DNA of 64,000 nucleotides from NCBI GenBank assembly GCA_003221895.1, contig QHUJ01000110.1:1-64000 (forward strand). Direction: 5' to 3'. The translations under genes and the position numbers were made by a program. The notes below the pieces were generated by a model. It was given only the letters and a program-made list of their open reading frames with translations, did no database searches and had not been told where the DNA came from. Shown here one piece after another: positions 17,593 to 26,513 of the stretch. The stretch is from Gemmatimonadota bacterium. GTDB taxonomy: Bacteria; Gemmatimonadota; Gemmatimonadetes; Gemmatimonadales; GWC2-71-9. The number at the start of each line of letters is the position of its first letter. The first letter of the stretch is position 1.

Positions 17593-19464
17593 TCAATTCT
17601 TCTCCCCATCTATTTTCCGGATTGCCTGTGCGATTTCCGTCACCCCGAACGGCTTCCCCGTGACTTTGGTCAGTGGTTCCGCCGGAATCAGATATTCGGC
17701 GCGCAAGAGCTTCACGAGCTGCCCGTTGTTCATCTCCGGCACCAGGACGCGGTCGTAGCGCTTGAGCAGGTCGCCGAGGTTGCGCGGGAACGGATTCAGG
17801 TAGCGCAGGTGAATGTGCGCGACGTCACGTCCTTCGTCACGCGCGATCCTCACCGCCTGATGAATCGAACCGAACGTGGATCCCCAGCCGACGATCGCGA
17901 GCTTGCCGCTCCCCACGCCGAGCGCCACGTCTTGCAGCGGGATGTCCCGTGCGATCCCCGCGATCTTGTCCGCGCGCGCCTTGGTCATGCGCGCATGGTT
18001 GTCGGGATCGTACGAGATGTGCCCGGAGTCGTAGTCCTTCTCGAGCCCGCCGATGCGGTGCTCGAGCTGCGGCGTGCCCGGCTTGACCCAGGGCCGCGCG
18101 AGCGTCTCGGGATCCCGCAAGAACGGATGGAAGCCGCTCGGGTCCGTGCGATACGCGACGGGGAAGCGTGGCAGGTCGGCTTCGCGCGGGATCCGCCACG
18201 GCTCGGCCGCGTGCGCCAGGTAGCCGTCGCTCAGCACGATGACCGGAGTCATGTACTTGGTCGCGACGCGAACGGCCTCGATCGCGATGTCGAAACAGTC
18301 TGCGGTCGTCGCCGGCGCCAGCACGGCGAGCGGCGCGTCGGCGTTGCGGCCGTGCACCGCCTGGAACAGATCCGACTGCTCGGCCTTCGTCGGCATGCCG
18401 GTCGACGGGCCGGCGCGCTGTGAGTCGATCACGACGAGCGGCAGCTCAGTCGCGATGGCGAGACCCAGCATCTCCGTCTTGAGTGCGATGCCCGGTCCCG
18501 AGCTCGACGTGACGCCCAGCGCACCGGCGTACGACGCACCCAGCGCGGCGCCACTCGCGGCAATCTCATCCTCGGCCTGGAAAGTTACGACACCGTAGGC
18601 GCGCAGGTTGGCGAGCGTGTGCAACAATGCCGACGCGGGAGTGATGGGGTACCCCGCGAAGACCAGCTTCCCGATGCCACTCGCGCGCAGCCCGGCGACG
18701 AGTCCCCACGCCAGGCCCTCCGTACCACTGATGGTGCGATAGCGACCCGGCTGTACGTGCGCTTTGGGGACCACATAGCCGACCAGATGCTCAGGCATCT
18801 CGGCGGTCTCGCCGAACGCATGCCCGGCGTTCAGTGCGGCGATATTGGCGGCCGCGATCGTCGGCTTCTTGCCGTATTTCCGTTTGAGCCAGTCGATCGT
18901 CGCCGTGCGCTCGTGGCCATACATCCACAGGAGCAGGCCGAGCGCCCACATGTTGCGGCAGAGGTGGGCTTCGCGGGATGAGATCCCATGCGGTTTCACC
19001 GCGTCGGCGGTGAGTTTGGTGATGTCGAACTTCAAAACCTGGTAACGCGCCAGCGAGTCGTCATCGAGCGGATTCCTGGCGTAGCCCGCCTTGTTGAGAT
19101 TGCGCTCGTTGAAGGCGGCCGTATCGACGATAACCGTCCCGCCCACCTTCAGGTCCTTCACCTCCACGGTGAGCGCGGCGGGGTTCATGGCGACCAGGAC
19201 GTCGACCGCGTCGCCGGGCGTCATCACGTCGGTGCCGCCGAATTGGATCTGGTAGGCGGACACCCCGAACGTCGTGCCGGCGGGTGCCCGGATCTCCGCG
19301 GGAAAATCAGGGAACGTCGCGAAGTCGCTGCCGGCGAGCGCGGTCTCCTGCGTGAACTGGCTGCCGGTGACCTGCATCCCGTCGCCCGAATCTCCCGCGA
19401 AGCGAATCACGACGGAGTCGCGGGTTTCGCGACCGGAGCGGCGGGAAATGGCGGAAGTGACCAT
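17593..19464 (-). CDS. korA: 2-oxoacid:ferredoxin oxidoreductase, alpha subunit with fused gamma domain
   Basis: 623 residues. The gamma domain comes first (VIRFAGDSGDGMQVTGSQFTQ, to about residue 190), then the pyrimidine-binding alpha domain (SGTEGLAWGLVAGLRAS, FAGYPITPASALLH, EDEIAASGAALGASYAGA, SSGPGIALKTEMLGLA) and the C-terminal domain (LAIVGWGSTFGS, VLVPEMNNGQLVKLLR). The gamma-alpha fusion is the KorA arrangement found in aerobic bacteria and TCA-cycle oxidoreductases. It starts nine bases after the proline dehydrogenase stop. Confidence 0.94.
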   Translation of the reverse strand: MVTSAISRRSGRETRDSVVIRFAGDSGDGMQVTGSQFTQETALAGSDFATFPDFPAEIRAPAGTTFGVSAYQIQFGGTDVMTPGDAVDVLVAMNPAALTVEVKDLKVGGTVIVDTAAFNERNLNKAGYARNPLDDDSLARYQVLKFDITKLTADAVKPHGISSREAHLCRNMWALGLLLWMYGHERTATIDWLKRKYGKKPTIAAANIAALNAGHAFGETAEMPEHLVGYVVPKAHVQPGRYRTISGTEGLAWGLVAGLRASGIGKLVFAGYPITPASALLHTLANLRAYGVVTFQAEDEIAASGAALGASYAGALGVTSSSGPGIALKTEMLGLAIATELPLVVIDSQRAGPSTGMPTKAEQSDLFQAVHGRNADAPLAVLAPATTADCFDIAIEAVRVATKYMTPVIVLSDGYLAHAAEPWRIPREADLPRFPVAYRTDPSGFHPFLRDPETLARPWVKPGTPQLEHRIGGLEKDYDSGHISYDPDNHARMTKARADKIAGIARDIPLQDVALGVGSGKLAIVGWGSTFGSIHQAVRIARDEGRDVAHIHLRYLNPFPRNLGDLLKRYDRVLVPEMNNGQLVKLLRAEYLIPAEPLTKVTGKPFGVTEIAQAIRKIDGEKN

Positions 19465-19473
19465 GCCGGTAAT

Positions 19474-20397
19474 CTACACGAGGTTCCGCACGACGAACCA
19501 CACGTTCGCCGGCCGTTCGGCAAGCCGTCGCATATACCAGGCGAACCAGGCGCTGCCGTAGCTGATCAAGACACGGACCCGGGCCCCCATCGCCGCCAAC
19601 GCACGCTGCTTGTCGGCGCGAATCCCATAAAGCATGTGAAATTCGTATGAACTGGGGTCCACGCGCTCCGCCGCCGCCGACTTGCGAATCGTCTCCACCA
19701 GCCCGAGATCGTGCGTGCCAAACACGGGCTTCGCGCGCTGCCGCCCGGCTTCCGCCAGCAGCTTGCTTGCGAGCTGGCGGTAATTCTCATCGACGTCGCC
19801 CTTTCTGGGGAACGCGATCTCCGCCGGCTCGTTGTAAGCCCCTTTCACTAATCGGATGGCCGGCGACAGCGACAGCAGGCTCTCGAGATCCTTCGCCGTC
19901 CGGCGCAGGTAGGCCTGGAGGCAGACGCCCACGTTGGGCCATTCGGTCTTGGCGCGGCGGTACACCTCGAGGGTTGCATCGACGTAGCGCGATTCCTCCA
20001 TGTCGATCCACAGAAAAGAGCGCGCCTGTTCCGCCCGGGCCGCGAGCTTCAGGACATCCTGGATGCAGCCTTCACGGCTCGCGTCGATACCGAGGTGGGT
20101 GAGCTTGACCGAGACGTGCGCCGGCAGTTTGCGCCGCTGGATCTTCTCGAGCACACCGAGGTAATGATCGCGCACCTCCGCGGCATCGGCGCGATTCGTC
20201 ACCTGTTCGCCAAGCTCCGTGAGCACGGTGCCGAGGTCCTGTTTGGCAAATGCGCCCGCGGCTTCGAGGGCATCATCGAGTGTCTCGCCCGGCATGAAGC
20301 GGCGGACGGCGCGCTGAAAAAACCGGCGCTCGCGCAGTTGCCGCGCAAGCCACTGACTGCGTGACGCCTTAAGGAGGACGCTGCGTGCAAGCCCCAT
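19474..20397 (-). CDS. monofunctional proline dehydrogenase
   Basis: 307 residues, the length of stand-alone FAD-dependent proline dehydrogenases. Recognised by HVSVKLTHLGI, IDMEESRYVDATLEVYRR, CLQAYLRRTAKDLE, RLVKGAYNEP, GTHDLGLVE, EFHMLYGIR and RVLISYGSAWFAWYMRRLAERP, which together form the barrel and the substrate-binding YxxRRxxE segment. It oxidises proline to pyrroline-5-carboxylate, passing electrons to quinone. Its partner P5C dehydrogenase is at 47.3 kb. It leads an operon with the ferredoxin oxidoreductase. Confidence 0.93.
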   Translation of the reverse strand: MGLARSVLLKASRSQWLARQLRERRFFQRAVRRFMPGETLDDALEAAGAFAKQDLGTVLTELGEQVTNRADAAEVRDHYLGVLEKIQRRKLPAHVSVKLTHLGIDASREGCIQDVLKLAARAEQARSFLWIDMEESRYVDATLEVYRRAKTEWPNVGVCLQAYLRRTAKDLESLLSLSPAIRLVKGAYNEPAEIAFPRKGDVDENYRQLASKLLAEAGRQRAKPVFGTHDLGLVETIRKSAAAERVDPSSYEFHMLYGIRADKQRALAAMGARVRVLISYGSAWFAWYMRRLAERPANVWFVVRNLV

Positions 20398-20414
20398 CCA
20401 GAGATAGTGTAGTG

Positions 20415-20420
20415 TATCCT
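20415..20420 (+). promoter_or_regulatory. -10-like TATCCT in a 29-base divergent promoter region
   Basis: TATCCT is followed by exactly six bases and the ATG of the binding-protein gene, with no Shine-Dalgarno. On the other strand TACACT and TATCTC overlap the same 29 bases before the proline dehydrogenase ATG, so the two promoters must sit nearly on top of each other. Confidence 0.45.
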
Positions 20421-20426
20421 TATTTC

Positions 20427-21668
20427 ATGCCAGCACGGCATATCGTACTCGTCAGCGCCATCGCGCTACTTGGGGCCTGCGCGCGCCCGCAGACCGGCGG
20501 TGGGGGCCCAAGCCCCTCGCCGAGCGAGGCCTGCCTGCTGTCGACCGGCGATGTCTCGACCCATAGCTCGACGATCACGATCGGCCTGACCGATGCCGTG
20601 AACCCCCGCCACGCCCCCACACCGCGCTCCGACGGCGAACGTCTCGTGTTCCGCCATCTGTACGAGACGCCGGTGCGCATCGATTGCGACGGACATGTGC
20701 AACCCGAGCTGGCCGAGAAGTGGGTGCGGGACGACGACGGGCGGCGCTGGACGTTTCAGTTGCGCGATGGCGCGCAATTCTGGGATGGTGCGCCGGTGAC
20801 GGCGCGAGACATCGTGTTTGGACGAAGCGGCGCCGGGTACACCCTGGGCGCGCTCGAAGCACGAGCGGTTACGGTGACACTGGCGAAGCCGAGGGACGAA
20901 GTGCCTCCGGTGCTGGGCGACGTCGGGTTGGCGGTGACGAAGGCCGCTCCTGATACGAGCTGGCCGATCGGCACGGGCCGCTATTGGGCGACGAGCGCCA
21001 CAACGACCCCGCAGGAAATACGCGCCCACACGAGCAGCGGCGATACCCTCGTGTTCCGCTTCGCCGCGAGCGGGGATGCTCGAGACTTGCTCGACGCGGG
21101 CGTCGACCTGCTGGTCACACGCGACCGCGCGCTGCGCGACTACGCCGCCTCGCTCAAGAATTTCACGGTCGTCGCGCTGCCCTGGGACCGAACGTATGTG
21201 TTCGTTACGCCAGAGGCGGGCGGAACCCGCTTCGACGGGCTGGAGCAGGCCGTTCGGGCCGAAGCGCGGCGCCCGGAGGGCGGTTCCTGGTGGCAGGACC
21301 TTCGCCCCTGCGGCATGGGAGGCCAGAGCTCTCCGCCGGCATCGACCGGTCAACGGCGGATCCTCTATAACCGCGCCGATCCGACGGCCCGTGAGCTGGC
21401 CGCTCGTCTCGCGGCCTTGAGTCACGCCGTCGCCTCAGCCCGGGGTCCCGACGATCTCGGCGACGCCGTCGCAGCGGGCAAGGATTGGGGATACATCGTC
21501 GCCCTACCGCGGATCGCGGCTGATCCGTGCCGTGCCGCCAAGGATCTGCTGCCGGCCTGGTCGGCCACGATCACGGCGCTGGTGGATACACGCCCGACGG
21601 CGATCGTCCGCCGCGGCGTAGCTCGGTGGACCGTTGATCAGGACGGCGCGGTACACCTCGCCCCATGA
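20427..21668 (+). CDS. peptide/nickel-type solute-binding lipoprotein (SBP family 5)
   Basis: 413 residues from ATG 20427, which gives a clean lipobox (ALLGACA). The segment LVFRHLYETPVRIDCDGHVQ followed by PELAEKWVRDDDGRRWTFQL and DGAQFWDGAPVTARDIVF is diagnostic for the oligopeptide/dipeptide-binding family. At about 410 residues it is shorter than usual (over 500). No permease or ATPase gene is near; instead it overlaps the next gene, a histidine kinase, by ATGA. I infer a sensing role: a ligand-binding partner for that kinase. Confidence 0.85.
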   Translation: MPARHIVLVSAIALLGACARPQTGGGGPSPSPSEACLLSTGDVSTHSSTITIGLTDAVNPRHAPTPRSDGERLVFRHLYETPVRIDCDGHVQPELAEKWVRDDDGRRWTFQLRDGAQFWDGAPVTARDIVFGRSGAGYTLGALEARAVTVTLAKPRDEVPPVLGDVGLAVTKAAPDTSWPIGTGRYWATSATTTPQEIRAHTSSGDTLVFRFAASGDARDLLDAGVDLLVTRDRALRDYAASLKNFTVVALPWDRTYVFVTPEAGGTRFDGLEQAVRAEARRPEGGSWWQDLRPCGMGGQSSPPASTGQRRILYNRADPTARELAARLAALSHAVASARGPDDLGDAVAAGKDWGYIVALPRIAADPCRAAKDLLPAWSATITALVDTRPTAIVRRGVARWTVDQDGAVHLAP

Positions 21669-23137
21669 AGGTTCGCACCCGCCTCCTCATTTCGTTCGGG
21701 GTGGTGGTGCTTGTTCCGCTGCTCGTCTTTGGTCTCGGCATCCGCATGGAGATGGCGCGGCGAGTCACGGGGGAATACCAACGCCGCGTCGATGCGCTCG
21801 TCGCAGTGATCAACGCCGATCTGGCCCGCGAGACGGACCGGGTCGCGGCGCGGCTGGCGGCGCTGAGAAGCTCGCTCAGGGACGACAACGCGTTTCGCGC
21901 AGGGGTCCGCGGTGGGGATAGCGGGTACGTCCTCGATTATGCCACGAACGCCATGCGCCTAGCCGGCCTCAATTTTCTCCAGATCCAGGACGACGAAGGT
22001 CGCGTGGTTTCGTCGGGACACTTCCGCAACGAGTTCGGCCGACTCGGTCCAGCGGTCCCATCCGGTGGGCCCGCGCTGGTGCGCGCCGCGACCGCGGAAG
22101 GGCCGTTTTTGGTGCTCGTCACCAGCGACTCGGTGAGTATCCCGCGCAAGCCGTTTCGGCTGGTGGGAGGCGTCGCGATCGATTCGTCGTTTCTCCAACG
22201 CCTTGCTCGTGACCCCGAACTGGGGGTTGCCTTGCGGTTGCCTCACGATTCCGCTGCACCCGATTCGGGAATGCTCGTCGTGGGTGAGTTGACGCTGCCG
22301 TACGTCGATGCCGTCGATGGTCCGGGAACCGTGGAGCAGGCGCACCTCGTCGTCACGCGCTCGTCGGCATTGCTGACGGCGCTGCAGCGCAACGTCAACC
22401 TCTGGTTCGCGGTCGCCGTGCTGGTCGCCGCGCTGGCCGCGCTGCTGCTCGCGAGCTGGCTTTCGACGCGCATCAGCACGCCCATAGAGGCTCGCATCGC
22501 CATCGGCGACCTCGCCCGGCAGGTCAATCACGACCTGAAGAACGGCCTCGCCCCGCTGCGCAATGTGTTCCGCCATCTCACCCAGGTGGCGCGCGACAAA
22601 CCAGACGAATTGCCGCAAGTATTCACGGAGCGACAGGGGACGGTCGAATCCAGCATCGATTACCTGGAGACGCTTGCGGCGAACTATGCGAAGCTGTCTC
22701 CGCAATCGGAACGGAAGGCGACGGATGTGAATGCGGTCGTTCGTGAGACGATTGGAGGGGGGGGGGCCAGCTCGGTGAAAGCCAAGTTGGCGGATGGGCT
22801 TCCCGTGGTGACCATCGACGCGCTTGTCCTGCGACGCGTGATCGAGAACCTGGTCAGCAACGCAGTCGACAGTCTGGAGGGGAAGAACGGGACCGTGATG
22901 ATCACGACCGAACGCGGCCACGGACTGGTGCGGATCGCGGTCAGTGATACGGGACGAGGCATGACGAAGGGCGAGTTGGATCGTGCGTTTGATGATTTCT
23001 ACACGACGAAAGAAGGTGGCACTGGTCTAGGTCTCTCCATAGTTCGCAGGCTGGTGATCGATTCGCATGGCTCTCTGAACGTGGAAACCGAACCGGGGAA
23101 GGGGTCGCGATTCGTCGTGGAGCTTCCAGCACAATGA
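21665..23137 (+). CDS. NtrB-like membrane histidine kinase
   Basis: 490 residues. TM1 at the N-terminus (LLISFGVVVLVPLLVFGLG), a periplasmic domain of about 210 residues, TM2 (LWFAVAVLVAALAALLLASWL), then the phospho-acceptor in QVNHDLKNGLAPLRNV, the HDLKN form typical of NtrB partners of sigma-54 activators, N-box ENLVSNAVDS, DTGRGM and GGTGLGLSIV. A run of ten G lies in the codons for IGGGGASS at the start of the ATPase domain. It overlaps the genes on both sides by ATGA, so ligand-binding protein, kinase and regulator are made together. Confidence 0.93.
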   Translation: MKVRTRLLISFGVVVLVPLLVFGLGIRMEMARRVTGEYQRRVDALVAVINADLARETDRVAARLAALRSSLRDDNAFRAGVRGGDSGYVLDYATNAMRLAGLNFLQIQDDEGRVVSSGHFRNEFGRLGPAVPSGGPALVRAATAEGPFLVLVTSDSVSIPRKPFRLVGGVAIDSSFLQRLARDPELGVALRLPHDSAAPDSGMLVVGELTLPYVDAVDGPGTVEQAHLVVTRSSALLTALQRNVNLWFAVAVLVAALAALLLASWLSTRISTPIEARIAIGDLARQVNHDLKNGLAPLRNVFRHLTQVARDKPDELPQVFTERQGTVESSIDYLETLAANYAKLSPQSERKATDVNAVVRETIGGGGASSVKAKLADGLPVVTIDALVLRRVIENLVSNAVDSLEGKNGTVMITTERGHGLVRIAVSDTGRGMTKGELDRAFDDFYTTKEGGTGLGLSIVRRLVIDSHGSLNVETEPGKGSRFVVELPAQ

Positions 23138-24504
23138 CCCTTGTCTTGATCGTGGACGATGTCCCTGCCATGGCCGAGCAGTACGCGTATGACCTGAAGC
23201 GCCTGCGCGGCTACGAAACCCTCATCGCGAAAAGCGGCCGGACCGCGCTCGAGAGTCTCACGCGCGACTCCATCGACTGCGTGATACTCGATCTCGAGAT
23301 GCCGGGGATGGACGGTTTCGAGGTGTTGCGTTCGGTCGAGCGCCTTGGCCTTCGCGTTCCGATCATCGTCTATACCGGGACCGGTGACTACGACCGCTGT
23401 GTGCAGGCGATTCGCCTGGGCGCGTACAGCTTCATCGACAAAGCCGAGCCGATGGAGCGCGTGGTGCAGGAAGTGGAGAACGCGATCGAGCGGCGGCGCC
23501 TGACAGAGCAGGTAACACTGCTGCGGCGCGGTTTCGGACTCGAGTCGCCACTCGTGGGGACGAGTCCCGCGCTGGCCAGGCTCAAGGAAGCGATCGTGCG
23601 GATCGCCCCGGTGCCGAGCCCGGCGCTGATCGTGGGAGAAAGTGGCACGGGGAAGGAGCTGGTCGCGCGCGAGCTGCATCGCCTCGGCGCCAATCCCAAG
23701 GGCCCGTTCGTTGCCATCAACAGCGCCGCGCTGCCGCACGAGCTCGTCGAGAGTGAGCTGTTCGGCCATGAGCGGGGGGCCTTCACCGGTGCGAACGCCA
23801 CGCGCAAAGGCGCGTTCGAGGCGGCGAGCGGCGGCACGCTGTTCCTGGATGAGATCGGCGATCTGCCCGCCGCCGCCCAGGCCAAGCTGCTGCGCGTCAT
23901 CGAGGAACGGAAAGTCACGCGGCTTGGCGGAAACAAGACGATCGATGTCAACGCGCGCGTCGTCGCCGCGACGCACCGCGATCTCGAGAAAGAGGTGGCC
24001 GAGGGGCGGTTCCGCGAGGATCTGTTCTATCGGCTCAACGTGCATGTGCTGCGCGTACCGCCCCTGCGCGACCGACTGTCGGACGTGCCCGCGCTCGTAG
24101 AGCATCTCGTCGCATCGACCTGTGAGCGATTCGGCATGCGAACCAAGACGCTCGCTCCCGACGTCGTGGAAGCCCTCATGGCCTACGACTGGCGGCGCAA
24201 CAACATCCGCGAGCTGCGGAACGTCGTCGAACGGATGCTCATCGCAGTGGATGGTGATGAGCTAACCCTCAACGCCATGCCATCGGAGCTCCGCCAACGC
24301 ACCACGCACCACGCACCACGCGCGTTGTCCGACGCACCACGCACGTTTGAGGAACAGAAGCAGGAAGCGGAGCGCCAAATCATCGTCCAGGCGCTCGAGC
24401 GCAACGGGTGGCAAATCACGAAGACCGCGAAGGAGCTGGGACTCGCCGATCACGCGAGTCTGCTCAAGATCATGCGCCGGCTAGGAGTTCAGAAGGACAC
24501 ATGA
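23134..24504 (+). CDS. NtrC-family sigma-54 activator
   Basis: 456 residues. Receiver (D53 in VILDLEMPGMDG), AAA+ domain with Walker A GESGTGKE, the sigma-54-contacting GAFTGA loop, Walker B GGTLFLDEIG, arginine-finger region, and a C-terminal Fis-type helix-turn-helix (ALERNGWQITKTAKELGLADHASLLKIMRRL). All parts needed for sigma-54 activation are present. The AAA+/HTH linker holds RTTHHAPRALSDAPRTF, encoded by ACCACGC heptamer repeats. Paired with the kinase just upstream. Confidence 0.95.
   Translation: MTLVLIVDDVPAMAEQYAYDLKRLRGYETLIAKSGRTALESLTRDSIDCVILDLEMPGMDGFEVLRSVERLGLRVPIIVYTGTGDYDRCVQAIRLGAYSFIDKAEPMERVVQEVENAIERRRLTEQVTLLRRGFGLESPLVGTSPALARLKEAIVRIAPVPSPALIVGESGTGKELVARELHRLGANPKGPFVAINSAALPHELVESELFGHERGAFTGANATRKGAFEAASGGTLFLDEIGDLPAAAQAKLLRVIEERKVTRLGGNKTIDVNARVVAATHRDLEKEVAEGRFREDLFYRLNVHVLRVPPLRDRLSDVPALVEHLVASTCERFGMRTKTLAPDVVEALMAYDWRRNNIRELRNVVERMLIAVDGDELTLNAMPSELRQRTTHHAPRALSDAPRTFEEQKQEAERQIIVQALERNGWQITKTAKELGLADHASLLKIMRRLGVQKDT
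24301..24343 (+). repeat. ACCACGC heptamer repeats in regulator linker
   Basis: Three perfect tandem ACCACGC units and a fourth 14 bases later, inside the coding sequence between the AAA+ and DNA-binding domains. Compare the GGGAAAC heptamers in the ligD linker. Confidence 0.7.
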
Positions 24505-24522
24505 ACCTCCCCGAGGCGTGTA

Positions 24523-24564
24523 CAACGAAACACAATCGTTGAAATAGGACGTTGAAAAACAACG
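24523..24564 (+). promoter_or_regulatory. two CAACG/CGTTG dyads, possible activator sites
   Basis: CAACGA-N7-TCGTTG and CGTTG-N5-CAACG: four copies of the same half-site in 42 bases, right after the sigma-54 activator gene and before the promoter-like element of the TPR gene. They are good candidates for binding sites of that activator. Confidence 0.5.
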
Positions 24565-24579
24565 TGTTACGTCGTGGTG

Positions 24580-24595
24580 TGGCACGTGCCTTTCC
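24580..24595 (+). promoter_or_regulatory. possible sigma-54 promoter
   Basis: TGGCACGTGCCTTTCC compared with TGGCACG-N4-TTGC: the -24 part is perfect and the spacing exact, but the -12 GC reads TC. The expected start would be about 20 bases before the TPR ATG. The -12 mismatch keeps this tentative. Confidence 0.4.
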
Positions 24596-24624
24596 TCCGG
24601 GCGAACCCCGCTCCCGGAGGAGCC

Positions 24625-25575
24625 ATGTCGTATCAATTCGAGCTGGATCGATCCAACCGTTCGCTCCGATTCCCGGTCATTCTCATGGCCGCGATCGTGT
24701 GCATGGTGACCGCCACGTACGTGTTTGCCGCGTGCGGCGATCGCAACCCCGACCAGGCCCGCGCCAGCGAGCCGGTCACGTCTTCATCCTCGTCAGTCAC
24801 GCCTGTGAGCACCGTGAGCAGCGAAAAGCCGGCACTCGTCATCAGCGGGCCGGTGACCTTCGAGCTGGCGGATTCCGCTTATCGCGACCGCCGCTACGAC
24901 GACGCGACCACCTTGTTCAAGACCTACACCGAGAACCGTCCCAGCAATCCGTGGGGCTTCTACATGCTGGGCCTCTCGGCCTGGAAGTCGGGTGATCGCG
25001 CTCAGGCGGAAAGCGCGTTCGTGCAGGCGCTCAGCCTCGATTCCACGCACGTGAAGAGCCATCTGAACCTGAGCCGCGTCCTGCTCGAGGACGGGCAGCC
25101 GGACAGCGCCCTTACCCACATCGAAGCAGCCATCGCGCTCGATTCCGTCTCGAGCGAGCCGCTGCGCCTGCAGGGCCGTGCGTTCGAAGCGCTGGACAAG
25201 ACCGATGACGCGATCGTCGCGTATCAGCATGCCGTCGTACGGGACAGCGGCGACGTCTGGGCCATGAACAACCTCGGCGCGCTCTACATTCGCCTCGGGC
25301 GGTTCGAGGATGCGATCGGTCCGCTGGCGCGCGCGGTCGAGCTGAACGACAAAGTCGCGACGTTCTCCAACAACCTCGGTATGGCGCTGGAAAACACCGG
25401 CCGGATCGCCGATGCGATCACGCAGTATCGCGCGGCGCTGGCGATCGAGGGGACGTACGGCAAGGCGGTGTCGAACTTGCAGCGCGTGCAGCAGGTCAAG
25501 CAGGACCCGTCAGTCACGCCGATCGATCTGACGGAGCGGTCGAAGCGGTTCCAGGACGAAATTGCGAAATGGTAG
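24625..25575 (+). CDS. membrane-anchored TPR protein
   Basis: 316 residues from ATG 24625 (CGGAGGAGCC upstream; the GTG at 24574 is not supported). One membrane segment near residue 20-37 with FAACGD that could be a lipobox, a Ser-rich linker, and about six TPRs covering residues 85-300, among them DSAYRDRRYDDATTLFKTYT, ALSLDSTHVKSHLNLSRVLL, AMNNLGALYIRLGRFEDAIG and TFSNNLGMALENTGRIADAI. Scaffold in the envelope. Its position behind the NtrC-like regulator and a promoter-like element suggests it is that system's target. Confidence 0.85.
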   Translation: MSYQFELDRSNRSLRFPVILMAAIVCMVTATYVFAACGDRNPDQARASEPVTSSSSSVTPVSTVSSEKPALVISGPVTFELADSAYRDRRYDDATTLFKTYTENRPSNPWGFYMLGLSAWKSGDRAQAESAFVQALSLDSTHVKSHLNLSRVLLEDGQPDSALTHIEAAIALDSVSSEPLRLQGRAFEALDKTDDAIVAYQHAVVRDSGDVWAMNNLGALYIRLGRFEDAIGPLARAVELNDKVATFSNNLGMALENTGRIADAITQYRAALAIEGTYGKAVSNLQRVQQVKQDPSVTPIDLTERSKRFQDEIAKW

Positions 25576-25578
25576 GTC

Positions 25579-25608
25579 GGTAGGGGCGCAGCATGCTGCG
25601 CCCGTACC
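25579..25608. terminator. bidirectional hairpin between convergent genes
   Basis: GGTAGGGGCGCAG and CTGCGCCCGTACC form a 13-bp stem with one mismatch and the loop CATG, directly after the TPR gene and touching the stop of the convergent gene. No T-run, so efficiency is uncertain. Confidence 0.5.
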
Positions 25609-26324
25609 TAGTTATCCTGCGCGAGCCGCTTCAAGAACCTGTTGAGGCGGCTTTCGCTGCTGTGCGGATCGTCGCCGATGTAATCGACGCGCGCCTCGGC
25701 GAGCGCGGCATGGAGCTCGGTGCGCGCGTCCGCCGCGCGCCCGCACAGCGCGGCCTCTTCGGGGGCCGATGCCTCGAGCAGATCGGCGGCAAGGGCGAGC
25801 ATGCGGCCGGCGAACGTCACGTACGCGCGGACCATGCCGTGCCCGGCACCGCCGCGCTCGACCCACTCGGGGAAACAGCCTGACCACCACAAGGCCAGCG
25901 CCGCGGCGTCGGCCGCGGCTTCGGCCTGCGCGACGGTGCCCTGCGGCAGCGCGGTGACGAAGCGCCACCACTCCGCCATGCCGTCCTCGCCGCGTGCGAT
26001 CGCCCGCTGCGATTGCGAGGTCGCGAAGACGACGGGGAGCGTCGCGGCGTAGTCGGCCAGCAGGATGTCGGTCACGCCGCGCGTCCGCAGCTGGGCGCGG
26101 ATCGGGACGTACCAGAGCAGCGTGAGGGGGAGCGGGGCAGGCGCGCCGCCACGGCCCAGGACTGCTTCGAGGGCCGCAGGTGAATCGAGCACGCTGTCGA
26201 CAGCGCCCGCCTGCAGCGCCTGATCGGCTTCGCGTCCTTCCGAGACATCCATCCGCGCGATCTCGTCCACCAGACAGGCGAGGTCGCCACGGGTCAGCTG
26301 GCGATGGATGATGGGCCTGATCAT
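25608..26324 (-). CDS. conserved-looking hypothetical protein
   Basis: 238 residues from ATG 26324, set by AAGGGGGAAGC upstream rather than the longer track ORF. Mostly helical and Ala/Leu-rich, with a central segment LTLLWYVPIRAQLRTRGVTDILLADYAA and conserved-looking aromatic patches (MAEWWRFVTALPQG, LALWWSGCFPEWVERRG-like). No signal peptide or membrane span, so cytoplasmic. Not a family I recognise. Confidence 0.6.
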   Translation of the reverse strand: MIRPIIHRQLTRGDLACLVDEIARMDVSEGREADQALQAGAVDSVLDSPAALEAVLGRGGAPAPLPLTLLWYVPIRAQLRTRGVTDILLADYAATLPVVFATSQSQRAIARGEDGMAEWWRFVTALPQGTVAQAEAAADAAALALWWSGCFPEWVERGGAGHGMVRAYVTFAGRMLALAADLLEASAPEEAALCGRAADARTELHAALAEARVDYIGDDPHSSESRLNRFLKRLAQDN

Positions 26325-26513
26325 GCTTCCCCCCTTACGGCGACTGTAGAGGCAAGCTTGGTGCCGGTCATCTATCTGGCTATTGCGCAATGCCTTAGGC
26401 TGAGAAACCCTCAGCTACGTTGTACAACAGGTGCAGCACAAAGCTGCAATCCGACACGCGCCGCGGGTGTGAGGCTGCTCACGCTAATAAACGGTGGCTT
26501 GTCGGGAAAGTGG

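Noticed and set aside
20427-21668. Peptide ABC transporter locus
   Set aside because: The binding protein has no permease or ATPase neighbour; it overlaps a kinase, so a transporter operon is not supported here.
22999-24105. 368-aa minus ORF opposite the sigma-54 activator
   Set aside because: Shadow of the AAA+ domain coding strand.
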